A stretch of DNA of 64,000 nucleotides, taken from positions 1 to 64,000 of the forward strand of contig JBAXIO010000004.1 of assembly GCA_037138335.1 (NCBI GenBank). The letters are read 5' to 3'. The notes below the pieces were generated by a model. The model had not been told where the DNA came from, searched no databases, and saw nothing but the letters and a program-made list of their open reading frames with translations. This stretch comes from CAIRDP01 sp037138335 (lineage in GTDB: Bacteria > Bacteroidota > Bacteroidia > Bacteroidales > FEN-979). Below, piece after piece: positions 53,689-61,930 of the stretch. The translations under genes were made by a program, and so were the position numbers. Positions within the stretch are counted from its first letter, which is position 1; every line of letters begins with the position of its first letter.

Positions 53689-53931
53689 ATGAACATGGAT
53701 ATTCAGAATTTTATCATTAAAATAGAAGGTGAATTTGAAGATTTAAAGCCCGGGCTGCTTAAACCCGACAGTAAGTTCAGGGATGCTTTCGATTGGAATT
53801 CCATCAATGCCCTGATCCTGATCGCTTTGATCAAGACAGAATACAATGTAACCCTGACTGCCAACGACCTGATCAAATCCAAGACCATCAAAGACATTTA
53901 CACCATTGTTGAAACCCGTTTTCAAAAATAA
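53689..53931 (+). CDS. Acyl carrier protein, dedicated
   Basis: 80 residues with the four-helix ACP pattern. The phosphopantetheine site should be Ser38 in DWNSINALIL; the usual DSL is replaced by NSI, so it is not the housekeeping fatty-acid ACP. The third-helix segment NVTLTANDLIKSKTIKDIYTIV is typical. It would carry acyl intermediates for the KAS III and SDR encoded next. An alternative ATG is at 53695. Its TAA is immediately followed by the ATG of the KAS III gene with no gap, implying translational coupling. Confidence 0.85.
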   Translation: MNMDIQNFIIKIEGEFEDLKPGLLKPDSKFRDAFDWNSINALILIALIKTEYNVTLTANDLIKSKTIKDIYTIVETRFQK

Positions 53932-54987
53932 ATGGCATTATTTTCCATACCGGGAGTTAGTATAGCAGGTATTGCAGCAGCTGTTCCAAAGCATGTGGAA
54001 TATAACCGTGATTACTCCTGGATCTCTGAAAAGGAGAGAGAATCCCTTATTAAAAACATAGGTGTTGAAAGCCGTCACGTTGCAAAAAAAGGGGTGACCA
54101 CATCGGATCTTTGCTTTGCCGCATCCAATCAATTGCTTGACAATCTTAACTGGAAAAGGGATGAAATTGAGCTCCTGATCTTTGTGTCCCAATCCCGCGA
54201 TTACCTTGTGCCCACAACTGCCTGTATCCTCCAGGACCGTTTAGGCCTGCCGCATTCCTGCCTGGCTTTTGATATCGGGTTAGGGTGTTCGGGATACATA
54301 TACGGGCTTTCCACCGCTGCAGGCATGATGCAGCAGGGCTCAATCAGGAAGGCTCTATTAATGGTGGGTGACATCTCGACTACAACTACAACATACCGGG
54401 ATAAAAGCACTTATCCTTTATTCGGCGATGCCGGCACAGTTACAGCCCTTGAATACAACCGCGATGCTTCGCCCATGTCGTTCAACCTGCAAACAGACGG
54501 ATCAGGATATAAAGCGCTTATTATCCAGGATGGAGGAATAAGAAACATTATCACGAAGAAATCATTTGATGTAAGGAAGTATTCCAAAGGGATTCATCGA
54601 AACCGCCTGAACCTCGAACTTGATGGTATTGAAGTATTTAATTTCAGCCTCAGGGAGGTGGTTCCAAACATCAAAGCCCTGCTTCAGTATACAAATGTAA
54701 ACCTTGAAGGTATTGATTACCTGGTTTTTCACCAGGCAAACCGTTTGATCAACGAAACCCTTAGGAAAATGCTTAAAATGGAGCCCGGCAAAGTGCCTTA
54801 TTCCTTAAGGGAATACGGGAACACAAGCGGGGCCTCAGTTCCTCTCACCATGGTTACCCAGTTGAGGGACCAGCTTATTCAGGGCAAATTGAATTTATTG
54901 CTTTCAGCCTTTGGGGTAGGTTTATCGTGGGGTTCTGCCCTGATAGGAACCGAACGTATAATTTGTCCCCCAGTAATGGAAATCTGA
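53932..54987 (+). CDS. 3-oxoacyl-ACP synthase III (FabH-like)
   Basis: 351 residues, thiolase fold. The catalytic triad is intact: Cys119 in GLGCSGYIYG, His267 in VFHQANRLI and Asn297 in YGNTSGASVP. KAS III enzymes condense an acyl-CoA starter with malonyl-ACP to give a 3-ketoacyl-ACP. The N-terminus (SIPGVSIAGIAAAVPKHV) is that of the accessory KAS III/O-antigen-type group rather than the housekeeping FabH. With the ACP before and an SDR reductase after it, the set could make acetoacetyl- and then 3-hydroxybutyryl-ACP. Starter and product length are inference. Confidence 0.87.
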   Translation: MALFSIPGVSIAGIAAAVPKHVEYNRDYSWISEKERESLIKNIGVESRHVAKKGVTTSDLCFAASNQLLDNLNWKRDEIELLIFVSQSRDYLVPTTACILQDRLGLPHSCLAFDIGLGCSGYIYGLSTAAGMMQQGSIRKALLMVGDISTTTTTYRDKSTYPLFGDAGTVTALEYNRDASPMSFNLQTDGSGYKALIIQDGGIRNIITKKSFDVRKYSKGIHRNRLNLELDGIEVFNFSLREVVPNIKALLQYTNVNLEGIDYLVFHQANRLINETLRKMLKMEPGKVPYSLREYGNTSGASVPLTMVTQLRDQLIQGKLNLLLSAFGVGLSWGSALIGTERIICPPVMEI

Positions 54988-55008
54988 TCTGTTTCTTGAA
55001 TCGCACTT

Positions 55009-55743
55009 ATGAATGAATTCAATCTCCACGGTAAAACGATACTGATCACCGGCGCATCATCGGGCATAGGCAGAACATCGGCCCTGGAAGCCAGCCGTAA
55101 CGGAGCCAGCCTCATCATTACAGGACGTGACGAAAAGCGCCTTGAGGAAACCTATTCAGGACTGGAAAAGGGCAATCATTCCATGTATAAAGCCGATCTT
55201 ACAAGAGAAGACGAATTGGATGCCCTGGTAAGCTCATTGCCAAAACTTAACGGCATAGTCCACTGTGCTGGCATCGTTGGGCCCCTGCCGGTAAAATTTA
55301 TCACGCAGGCCGATATCGACAGGATGTTTTCCATTAACTATGTGGTTCCGGTAAACCTGACCAGTAAATTGCTCAGGAAAAAATTGCTGCAGAATCCTTC
55401 ATCAATAGTGTTTATGTCAAGCATCGCAACCAGGAACCCATATTTCGGGGGAGCTTTATACAGCGGATCAAAGGCCGCCCTGGAAGCCTATTCAAAAACC
55501 CTGGCTCTTGAGTTTGTCACCAATGGTATCCGTTCAAACTGCCTGTTGGCCGGATTGGTGGAAACTCCCATGATCGACAACCATGCTGAAAAGAAAATGC
55601 AGGATGAAGCCCTGAACCGTTACCTGGGAAGGTACCCCATGGGCATAGGGAAACCGGGAGATGTCGCCGCTGCAGTCATTTACTTTCTTTCTGATGCTTC
55701 AAAATGGGTCAACGGAACCAGCCTGATCCTTGGGGGAGAATAA
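55009..55743 (+). CDS. SDR-family oxidoreductase (FabG-like)
   Basis: 244 residues. The cofactor motif TGASSGIG (14-21) with GRDEKRL after beta-2 suggests NADPH. The catalytic set is Ser137/138 (FMSSIA), Tyr151 and Lys155 (YSGSK). HCAGIVG replaces the usual NNAG and is a common variant. The C-terminus VNGTSLILGGE is the usual SDR end. In this operon the likely substrate is the 3-ketoacyl-ACP from the KAS III, giving a 3-hydroxyacyl-ACP; a sugar substrate is possible but less likely. The gap to the KAS III is 21 bases, and to the GT2 one base. Confidence 0.85.
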   Translation: MNEFNLHGKTILITGASSGIGRTSALEASRNGASLIITGRDEKRLEETYSGLEKGNHSMYKADLTREDELDALVSSLPKLNGIVHCAGIVGPLPVKFITQADIDRMFSINYVVPVNLTSKLLRKKLLQNPSSIVFMSSIATRNPYFGGALYSGSKAALEAYSKTLALEFVTNGIRSNCLLAGLVETPMIDNHAEKKMQDEALNRYLGRYPMGIGKPGDVAAAVIYFLSDASKWVNGTSLILGGE

Positions 55744-55744
55744 T

Positions 55745-56665
55745 ATGAACAATCCGAAATATTCAGTCGTCATCCCGGTTTATAACAGCCAGCAGTCCTT
55801 AAAAGAACTCTTCTTCAGGATTAAAGCTGTTTTTGACCTGACAGGGGAAAGCTTTGAAACAATTTATATTGATGACTACAGCCGTGACCAAAGCTGGAAT
55901 GTCATAAGGGAATTAAAATCGGAATTCCCAGAAAATGTCGTCGGCATACAATTAAATAAAAATTTCGGCCAGCACAATGCCACCTCCTGCGGGTTCAAAT
56001 TTGCAAAAGGGGACCTGATCATTACCATTGATGACGATCTTCAGACACCCCCGGAGGAGATAACAAAACTGCTGTCAGCATTCAACCCTGAAGAAGCCGA
56101 CCTGGTTTATGGGTTTTACCGCCTGAAGAAACACTCGGCCATCCGCAGGATTGGCAGCCACACCATAAAGAAGTCGTCAAAATTTTTCAGGAATACAATA
56201 GAGGAAGGCTCTTCATTCCGTCTGATCAAGGCTGACCTGGCAAAGAAAATTACCGACCTGCACCAGAACTTCATCTTTATTGATGAAATGCTTCAATGGT
56301 ATACCGATGACATACACCTTGTGGAGGTTCGTCATGAAGCCCGAAAATATGCCGCTTCAAATTACAATTCAAAGAAAATCCTGAAGCTGGTAGGCAACAT
56401 CCTCATTTATTATACTACCATCCCCCTTAAGCTTCTTGTATACGGTGGTTTTATCTCCTTCTTGATAACTTTCGGCTTTGGCTTATATTTTATCATTAAA
56501 AAAATCTTCTTTAATGTCCCGCTCGGGTACACTTCAATGATAGTGGCTATTTTATTTTCAACCAGCCTGATTTTGTTCAGCCTGGGTGTCATCGGGGAGT
56601 ACCTTAGCCGGATCTATGAGGTTGAAAACCGAAAACCCCTTTATTCCATAAAAAAGATCGTATAA
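55745..56665 (+). CDS. GT2 polyprenol-phosphate glycosyltransferase with two C-terminal membrane helices
   Basis: 306 residues. GT-A domain: VVIPVYNSQQSLKELF, YIDDYSRDQSWNVI, the metal site TIDDDLQTPPEEI, and FRLIKADLAKKI. Two C-terminal membrane segments (about 225-250 and 260-285) and the end GEYLSRIYEVENRKPLYSIKKI match the GtrB/ArnC/DPM-type membrane enzymes that load a sugar on undecaprenyl phosphate. ATG 55745 is used; the frame is open from a TTG inside the SDR end. The donor may be the amino sugar from RffA, acylated or not. Its stop and the next start overlap (TAATG). Confidence 0.87.
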   Translation: MNNPKYSVVIPVYNSQQSLKELFFRIKAVFDLTGESFETIYIDDYSRDQSWNVIRELKSEFPENVVGIQLNKNFGQHNATSCGFKFAKGDLIITIDDDLQTPPEEITKLLSAFNPEEADLVYGFYRLKKHSAIRRIGSHTIKKSSKFFRNTIEEGSSFRLIKADLAKKITDLHQNFIFIDEMLQWYTDDIHLVEVRHEARKYAASNYNSKKILKLVGNILIYYTTIPLKLLVYGGFISFLITFGFGLYFIIKKIFFNVPLGYTSMIVAILFSTSLILFSLGVIGEYLSRIYEVENRKPLYSIKKIV

Positions 56666-57342
56666 TGAAACTGATACGATATGGAATCACTTTACATCGT
56701 TTGAAAGAGGATGACCTTGAGCTGGTGAGGCAATGGAGGAATGATCCTGTTGTGCGCGACAATTTTGCATTCAGGGATTACATCACGCCCGTGATGCAAC
56801 ATGCATGGTTTAAATCAATAAATAACATTCACAATTTTTACACTGTAATTGAATACCAGGCCGTGAAAATCGGGGTCATCAATTTAAAAAATATTGACTG
56901 GGATGAAATGTCGGCTGAAGGGGGGATTTTCATTCCCGATGTTAAATACCATCAAACCTCAGTTCCTGCGACCATTTCATTTATGACAACCGAAATACTC
57001 CTGAACGCATTTCATTTTAAAACCGGGTATGCCCATGTATTAAAGGAAAATGACGCTGTTCGCAGTTTCATCTACAGTCTTGGTTACAAGATGTGCCCAG
57101 GACAGGAAAATGAGGCAAACCAAAAGTTTTTCATAACGCCTGATTTATTCCGGCTTCGCACTTCGGGACGTTTCAGGGAAGCAATCGGCCTGGTCGCAGG
57201 CACCGATGAGCCCGGTTTCTTTATTTTTGAGCCTAATGAAGCCCACGACCCTGTGGCCCTTGAATGGGAGGAAAAAATACAACATCATCTGAAACCCATG
57301 TCTGACAAGGTCAATATCCCGGGAAGGGTCTACCTTTTCTGA
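56665..57342 (+). CDS. GNAT-fold N-acyltransferase with degenerate CoA loop
   Basis: 225 residues. The N-terminal part (LHRLKEDDLELVRQWRNDPVVRDNF) is the RimJ/PseH-type GNAT start, and later DAVRSFIYSLGYKM matches the C-terminal helix-strand of that group. The acyl-CoA pyrophosphate loop, normally (Q/R)xxGx(G/A), reads YHQTSVPA around residue 98, so the canonical loop is absent. A 65-residue tail after 160 (RTSGRFREAIGLVAG onward) is not recognised. In this operon an acyl-ACP donor and an amino-sugar acceptor are plausible. The ATG overlaps the stop of the GT2 by one base. Confidence 0.7.
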   Translation: MKLIRYGITLHRLKEDDLELVRQWRNDPVVRDNFAFRDYITPVMQHAWFKSINNIHNFYTVIEYQAVKIGVINLKNIDWDEMSAEGGIFIPDVKYHQTSVPATISFMTTEILLNAFHFKTGYAHVLKENDAVRSFIYSLGYKMCPGQENEANQKFFITPDLFRLRTSGRFREAIGLVAGTDEPGFFIFEPNEAHDPVALEWEEKIQHHLKPMSDKVNIPGRVYLF

Positions 57343-57377
57343 TGACCGCCACGGTATAGTTTGAAACCTGAAAAAAA

Positions 57378-59066
57378 TTACTGAAGCTGGTCAATTCCTA
57401 TTCTTGACTGGAAAGACCCTGCAAGGAATTTTTCAACCAGCTTATATCTCTGGAGTTTCCCGCTTGAAGTCCTTTGAATGTCGATCGATTTGACCGGAAT
57501 GAAAGTGTCCAATTGTATCCCCAGCTTATTGCTGAACTCACGCCTGATGAATTTACATAAGGCCCTGGTGTTGTCATTATCCGACCCGACAATAAAGGCA
57601 AGAATGAGGTCTTTTCCCCTGGCTGCATCAAAATAGCCACTGATCACGAATTTGCCCCTGGCCACGCCTTCCAGGGTGTATGCATATTCTTCAAGATCCT
57701 GGGCGAAATAATTAGAGCCGTTTATAAAAATGATATCCTTGCGCCTTCCTGTTATATACAGCTCATCATTGAAGATAAAACCCAGGTCCCCGGTATTCAT
57801 CCAGCCATCGCTGAAAAGTTGTGCAGTATTCACAGGATCATTAAAATATCCTGAAGTTATATTGGGTCCAATAACTTTTATATCCCCGATCCTTCCATCA
57901 GGAAGAACATCACCCTTCTCGTTACAAATTTTGACCTTGCTGTGTTTCTGCGCTGTTCCATGGTTGACAAGCAGTATACAATGCGGCTCTTTGGGATTTA
58001 CTGCAAGGGCGATACCTTCTTTTAACAAAGCATCCCTGTTAAAAGCCTGCATGCGTGGATTCTGTTCATGAATGGTGAAGGCTATTGCAAGTGTAGCCTC
58101 AGCCATGCCATATGCAGGGAGCATGACCGAAGGTTTAAGCCCGAAAGGCGCCAGGGTTTCAAGAAAATGAAACATAACTTTTGGAGAGATAGGTTCGGCC
58201 CCGTTGAATATCAGCCTTACGTGGCTAAGGTCCCAGGTTCTTTCGGGATACCTTACCAAAGCCTTCCTCACAATTTCCTGGGCAAAATTGGGGCAGGCTG
58301 TAATACCTACTTTATACCTGTCAAGAACATCCAGCCAGAGTAAGGGATTTTTTATAAAATCCTGGGTGTCGATTATATAATTGGATGTTTTCATCATTAG
58401 CGGAACCATGTGAAAGCCAATGAGGCCCATATCGTGATATAAGGGCATCCAATTAGACCAGGCTTCATTTTTGATACATTTGATCTCTTTGATAATACTG
58501 TCCATATTATGGATGAGATTCGAATGTGTCAATATGATACCTTTTGGTTCCCCTGTGCTTCCTGATGAAAACTGTATGAATGCAGTCTCATCCGGGCGGG
58601 GCTTATAAAGGACGGCCTTGTTGCTGGCCGGCAAATGTTCCGGAAATGGTAACAGACAGGCCTTGTCTATAGCCATCTTGTCCCAGTTAAGCTGATGCTC
58701 CGTTGAGTAAAGTATCCTGGGCTGGTCCAGACGGTAAAAGATTTTTTTAATCTTCTCGGATGCCGGATTATAATCAGTGAAGCTCAACGGGGGTTGCACT
58801 ATTGCGGGGATAATCCCACCAAGGAAGCAAGCCCAGAGTGATTTTACTATTTCCTCGCTTTTGCTGATCGAAAGAATGATTTTGTCACCCGCCTTGATAC
58901 CTTCAGACTGTAGCATGGAAAGCACCGATACTGCCTCCCCGAAGAGCTGGGGATAAGTATAAAAGTGAATCCCTCCGTCGCGCTGGATAAATCCTATTCC
59001 ATTTTCAGGATTTGTTCTCCTGGCTTCAGTAAGAAGATCGGGTAAGGTTAATGTCTCTATATTCAT
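57378..59066 (-). CDS. Fatty-acyl-AMP ligase (FAAL-like adenylating enzyme)
   Basis: 562 residues, ANL superfamily. The ATP loop FSSGSTGEPKGIILTHSNLI (about 165-190), YGMAEATLAIAF (about 315; FAAL members have YGLAEAT), GWMNTGDLGFI and the C-terminal RTSSGKLQRYKL with the catalytic lysine are present. FAALs make acyl-adenylates and pass them to an ACP rather than to CoA; whether this one is a FAAL or an acyl-CoA ligase needs structure or alignment. ATG 59066 is two bases after the TMTC-like gene stop at 59068, so the two are co-transcribed from the promoter at 61127. It is convergent with the ACP operon. Confidence 0.83.
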   Translation of the reverse strand: MNIETLTLPDLLTEARRTNPENGIGFIQRDGGIHFYTYPQLFGEAVSVLSMLQSEGIKAGDKIILSISKSEEIVKSLWACFLGGIIPAIVQPPLSFTDYNPASEKIKKIFYRLDQPRILYSTEHQLNWDKMAIDKACLLPFPEHLPASNKAVLYKPRPDETAFIQFSSGSTGEPKGIILTHSNLIHNMDSIIKEIKCIKNEAWSNWMPLYHDMGLIGFHMVPLMMKTSNYIIDTQDFIKNPLLWLDVLDRYKVGITACPNFAQEIVRKALVRYPERTWDLSHVRLIFNGAEPISPKVMFHFLETLAPFGLKPSVMLPAYGMAEATLAIAFTIHEQNPRMQAFNRDALLKEGIALAVNPKEPHCILLVNHGTAQKHSKVKICNEKGDVLPDGRIGDIKVIGPNITSGYFNDPVNTAQLFSDGWMNTGDLGFIFNDELYITGRRKDIIFINGSNYFAQDLEEYAYTLEGVARGKFVISGYFDAARGKDLILAFIVGSDNDNTRALCKFIRREFSNKLGIQLDTFIPVKSIDIQRTSSGKLQRYKLVEKFLAGSFQSRIGIDQLQ

Positions 59067-59067
59067 A

Positions 59068-61095
59068 TTACCTGGAACTTTGAGCTGCAGAGCCTGCAAG
59101 CTTATAATAATAACCGGCCTTATCCATATCCTTGTGAATCCTGTATAACACACTTAGCTGGTAGCAGAGCTCGGCAGTAGGCTTTTTCTCTGCTGCCTGT
59201 TCCCAGTACTTCACTGCTTCGGCCGTATCCTGTTTAAGCATAAAGTAATTACCGATATTGATATAGGGCATATCGAAATCGGGATATTGTTTGATAACCA
59301 GTTCATTCAAATGGATTGCCTTGCTCATATCCCCCATATCATTGTATATATCGGCTATGGCAAAATAGGCTTTGATCTCCTTCGGTTCAATCCTGAGTAC
59401 TTTCTGGTAGCAGGCCATGGCTTCAGGGTATTTGCCAAGCTGGCGGTAGGTCATTCCCATATTAACGAAGGCGGGTGTTAATGTCGAATCAAGGGCAACG
59501 GTTTTCTTAAAAAAGTACAAGGCCGAATCATAGTTTTTATCGAGAAAAAGGAATACGGTCCCGAGGTCATTCAGGGCATTATAGCTCGGATATACCCTGA
59601 TAGACCGATAAAGATGCTTTTTGATGGTTTCTCTCAGGAACTGGTTGGAGGCTCCGTACCTCAGAAAGTTCTCATCGTTGTAAACTATCCTTGTAAGATA
59701 AGAAGCATATTGATAGTTGGCTTTTGCTGACTTTTCAAGTTTGGGGATATCTTTAATATACAGGGAATTCATAGTCCTCCAGCTGATATTCCTATTGAAA
59801 GTAAGTATCCCTGAGGGAATCAGGATCACTGCGACAAGGGCAATAATTTTGATCCTTGAGTCAAGCTCAATTGTAAGGCTTTTAGGATCGGTTTTAAAGA
59901 CTTTGAAAATAAGGAAAGCCAGGGCCATGATAAAGCCGAGGGAAGCCAGGAATACAAACCGTTCCGCTACTACTCCTACCATTGGAATGACCAGGTTTGA
60001 GTACATAAATATCGCAATGAGGTACCAGAGGATTGCAAATGAGAGGAAGGTTTTTTTGCGGATATTGACCAGGGCATAGACCAGGAGTACGGCATGGATC
60101 AGCACTGAAAGCAATGCCAGTGGATTGACCAAAACCGTGAGGGGTATCATGTTAAATCCGTAGTAATACAGCAGGGGGTACGGGTAAAAAAGGATCTTCA
60201 GGTAGAATAACAACGACATCATGGCAGTGCCAAGCCTGAGCCAGATGTTCTTTTCGAAATAAAGGGCATTCTCGAAATAATAATTCGTACGGAATGTAGG
60301 CGGAAGAAAAAGCCTTGGAACAATAAACGCAGCAAGGCCGGCAACAAGGATAAGTATGGAGGCCAATACAATTGCCCTTGGCTTCAGATTGCTGAAAAAA
60401 TAAAGTACGAGTATATATAATGCCAAAAAAGGAAGGGCCGAAAGCTTGCTTATGCATCCGAATATAAAGAAGATGCATGTAAGCATGACATAACCGTATT
60501 TTCGGGTATAGGTATATGAAAGCAGGGTATACATACCTGCCATTCCAAACAGGTAGGCAAGTAATTCATCCCGGCTTTTGAGGCTGGCCACAACTTCCGT
60601 ATGAACTGGATGGGCCATAAAGAGTATTGAGATCAGCAGGGGGAAAAGGATATTATAATTGCTGAGGAGCCTTCTTAACACATAAAAAGTCAGGAGTGAG
60701 GCAAGGAAATAGATAAATACATTAACAAGGTGGCTCCTGCCGGGTTTCTGACCCCATAATCCAAACTCAACAGCAAATGTTGCCTTCGCAACAGGCCTGT
60801 AATCTGATCTTTGTCTTCCTACATTTATTTTCTCATCAATCAGAAAAGTGGAAAATATCTTTGGTATGCTTTTATACCCCTGCCTCACCATTTCGTTATT
60901 GGCCATAAGGTTATCGTCAACAGAATATTTGTTGAAAACCGTATTCCCGTATAAAATCAGCACCCAGGCGAAAAGTATACCGACGATGATAAGATTGGCT
61001 TTTCGCGACAATGATGGAGGCAGCTCCGGTTTAAAAACCTTCTTTTTTGGCAGAGGGTTTTTGGGAGTTGCTTTTTTTACAGGTTTCTTTTTCAT
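59068..61095 (-). CDS. TMTC-like GT-C membrane protein with TPR domain
   Basis: 675 residues. After a basic N-terminus (KKKPVKKATPKNPLPKKK) there are about ten membrane segments to residue 440. The first large loop has NKYSVDDNLMANN, and AHPVHTEVVASLKSRDELLAYLFG (about 160-185) is the signature of the TMTC/DUF1736 family. Residues of about 500-670 are TPR repeats (YPSYNALNDLGTVFLFLDKN, PAFVNMGMTYRQLGKYPEA, AYFAIADIYNDMGDMSKAI, PYINIGNYFMLKQDTAEAVKYW). Eukaryotic TMTCs are O-mannosyltransferases using polyprenyl-phosphate mannose; bacterial relatives are uncharacterised, so polyprenol-linked sugar transfer to protein or glycan is inference. The promoter box TATCTTTG is at 61127. Confidence 0.82.
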   Translation of the reverse strand: MKKKPVKKATPKNPLPKKKVFKPELPPSLSRKANLIIVGILFAWVLILYGNTVFNKYSVDDNLMANNEMVRQGYKSIPKIFSTFLIDEKINVGRQRSDYRPVAKATFAVEFGLWGQKPGRSHLVNVFIYFLASLLTFYVLRRLLSNYNILFPLLISILFMAHPVHTEVVASLKSRDELLAYLFGMAGMYTLLSYTYTRKYGYVMLTCIFFIFGCISKLSALPFLALYILVLYFFSNLKPRAIVLASILILVAGLAAFIVPRLFLPPTFRTNYYFENALYFEKNIWLRLGTAMMSLLFYLKILFYPYPLLYYYGFNMIPLTVLVNPLALLSVLIHAVLLVYALVNIRKKTFLSFAILWYLIAIFMYSNLVIPMVGVVAERFVFLASLGFIMALAFLIFKVFKTDPKSLTIELDSRIKIIALVAVILIPSGILTFNRNISWRTMNSLYIKDIPKLEKSAKANYQYASYLTRIVYNDENFLRYGASNQFLRETIKKHLYRSIRVYPSYNALNDLGTVFLFLDKNYDSALYFFKKTVALDSTLTPAFVNMGMTYRQLGKYPEAMACYQKVLRIEPKEIKAYFAIADIYNDMGDMSKAIHLNELVIKQYPDFDMPYINIGNYFMLKQDTAEAVKYWEQAAEKKPTAELCYQLSVLYRIHKDMDKAGYYYKLAGSAAQSSR

Positions 61096-61126
61096 CCGTA
61101 TCGGCTTGGAATCTCTAAACAGGGCA

Positions 61127-61134
61127 CAAAGATA
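61127..61134 (-). promoter_or_regulatory. Bacteroidota -7 box (TATCTTTG) for the TMTC-FAAL pair
   Basis: An exact match on the minus strand 31 bases before ATG 61095. It lies between the rsmA stop and the TMTC-like start. Confidence 0.6.
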
Positions 61135-61140
61135 GGGAAA

Positions 61141-61929
61141 TCAGGCTTGTCTCTCAAAAATCTCTCTTGAAAGAAGGATAAAATCATCCACGCTGAGTTG
61201 TTCGGCCCGGCTGCGGAGAAATGGCAGGGAGGCTTCATCCCTGATATCGGCAGTGAGGGGTTTTATGGCATTATGAAGAGTTTTTCGCCTTTGGTTGAAT
61301 GCGGTTTTCACGAGCCTGAAAAAGAATGCTTCGTCGCATCCAAGCTTATTCCTGGTATTTCTTGTGAGCCTTATCACGGCCGATTTCACTTTCGGAGGGG
61401 GCCTGAACACCGATTCGTTTACGGTAAAAAGGTATTCCGTATCATAAAATGCCTGTGTGATCACGCTGAGGATACCATACGATTTACTCCCGGGAGGTTT
61501 GGTGATCCTTTCAGCCACTTCCTTCTGGAACATTCCGACGATTGCATGCACCCTCTCGCGGTGTTCGACAGCTTTAAACAATATCTGGGATGAGATATTA
61601 TAAGGGAAATTACCCACTATGGTCATTGGTTCAAGGGTACGCCCTTCTGCGGGAAAGGAAGCCAGAGGGTATTTCAGGAAATCAGCCTGGATAAGCCGTT
61701 GGCGGATGGCAGGAAATTTCACCGGCAGGTATGCGGCCGACTCACGGTCAACTTCTATAAACCAGGGATCAAGGGTATCATCCTCAAGAAGGTATTTAGA
61801 CAGGACACCGGTACCAGGGCCTATTTCAAGGACGAGCCGGGGTTCACGGGGAATCGAGGCAATGATCTTCCTTGCGATGTTTTCATCATGCAGGAAATGC
61901 TGGCCCAGGTGTTTTTTTGGTCTTATCAT
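61141..61929 (-). CDS. rsmA: 16S rRNA dimethyladenosine transferase
   Basis: Dimethylates two adjacent adenines near the 3-prime end of 16S rRNA. 262 residues. MIRPKKHLGQHFLHDENIA is the conserved N-terminus, LEIGPGTGVLSKYL (about 34-47) the SAM site, and VGNFPYNISSQIL the catalytic NxPY region. PPPKVKSAVIRL and AFNQRRKTLHNAIK in the C-terminal part are family signatures. The frame is open to 61986, but ATG 61929 is the family start and lies one base after the stop of the upstream TPR gene, so translation is probably coupled. Confidence 0.96.
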   Translation of the reverse strand: MIRPKKHLGQHFLHDENIARKIIASIPREPRLVLEIGPGTGVLSKYLLEDDTLDPWFIEVDRESAAYLPVKFPAIRQRLIQADFLKYPLASFPAEGRTLEPMTIVGNFPYNISSQILFKAVEHRERVHAIVGMFQKEVAERITKPPGSKSYGILSVITQAFYDTEYLFTVNESVFRPPPKVKSAVIRLTRNTRNKLGCDEAFFFRLVKTAFNQRRKTLHNAIKPLTADIRDEASLPFLRSRAEQLSVDDFILLSREIFERQA

Positions 61930-61930
61930 T

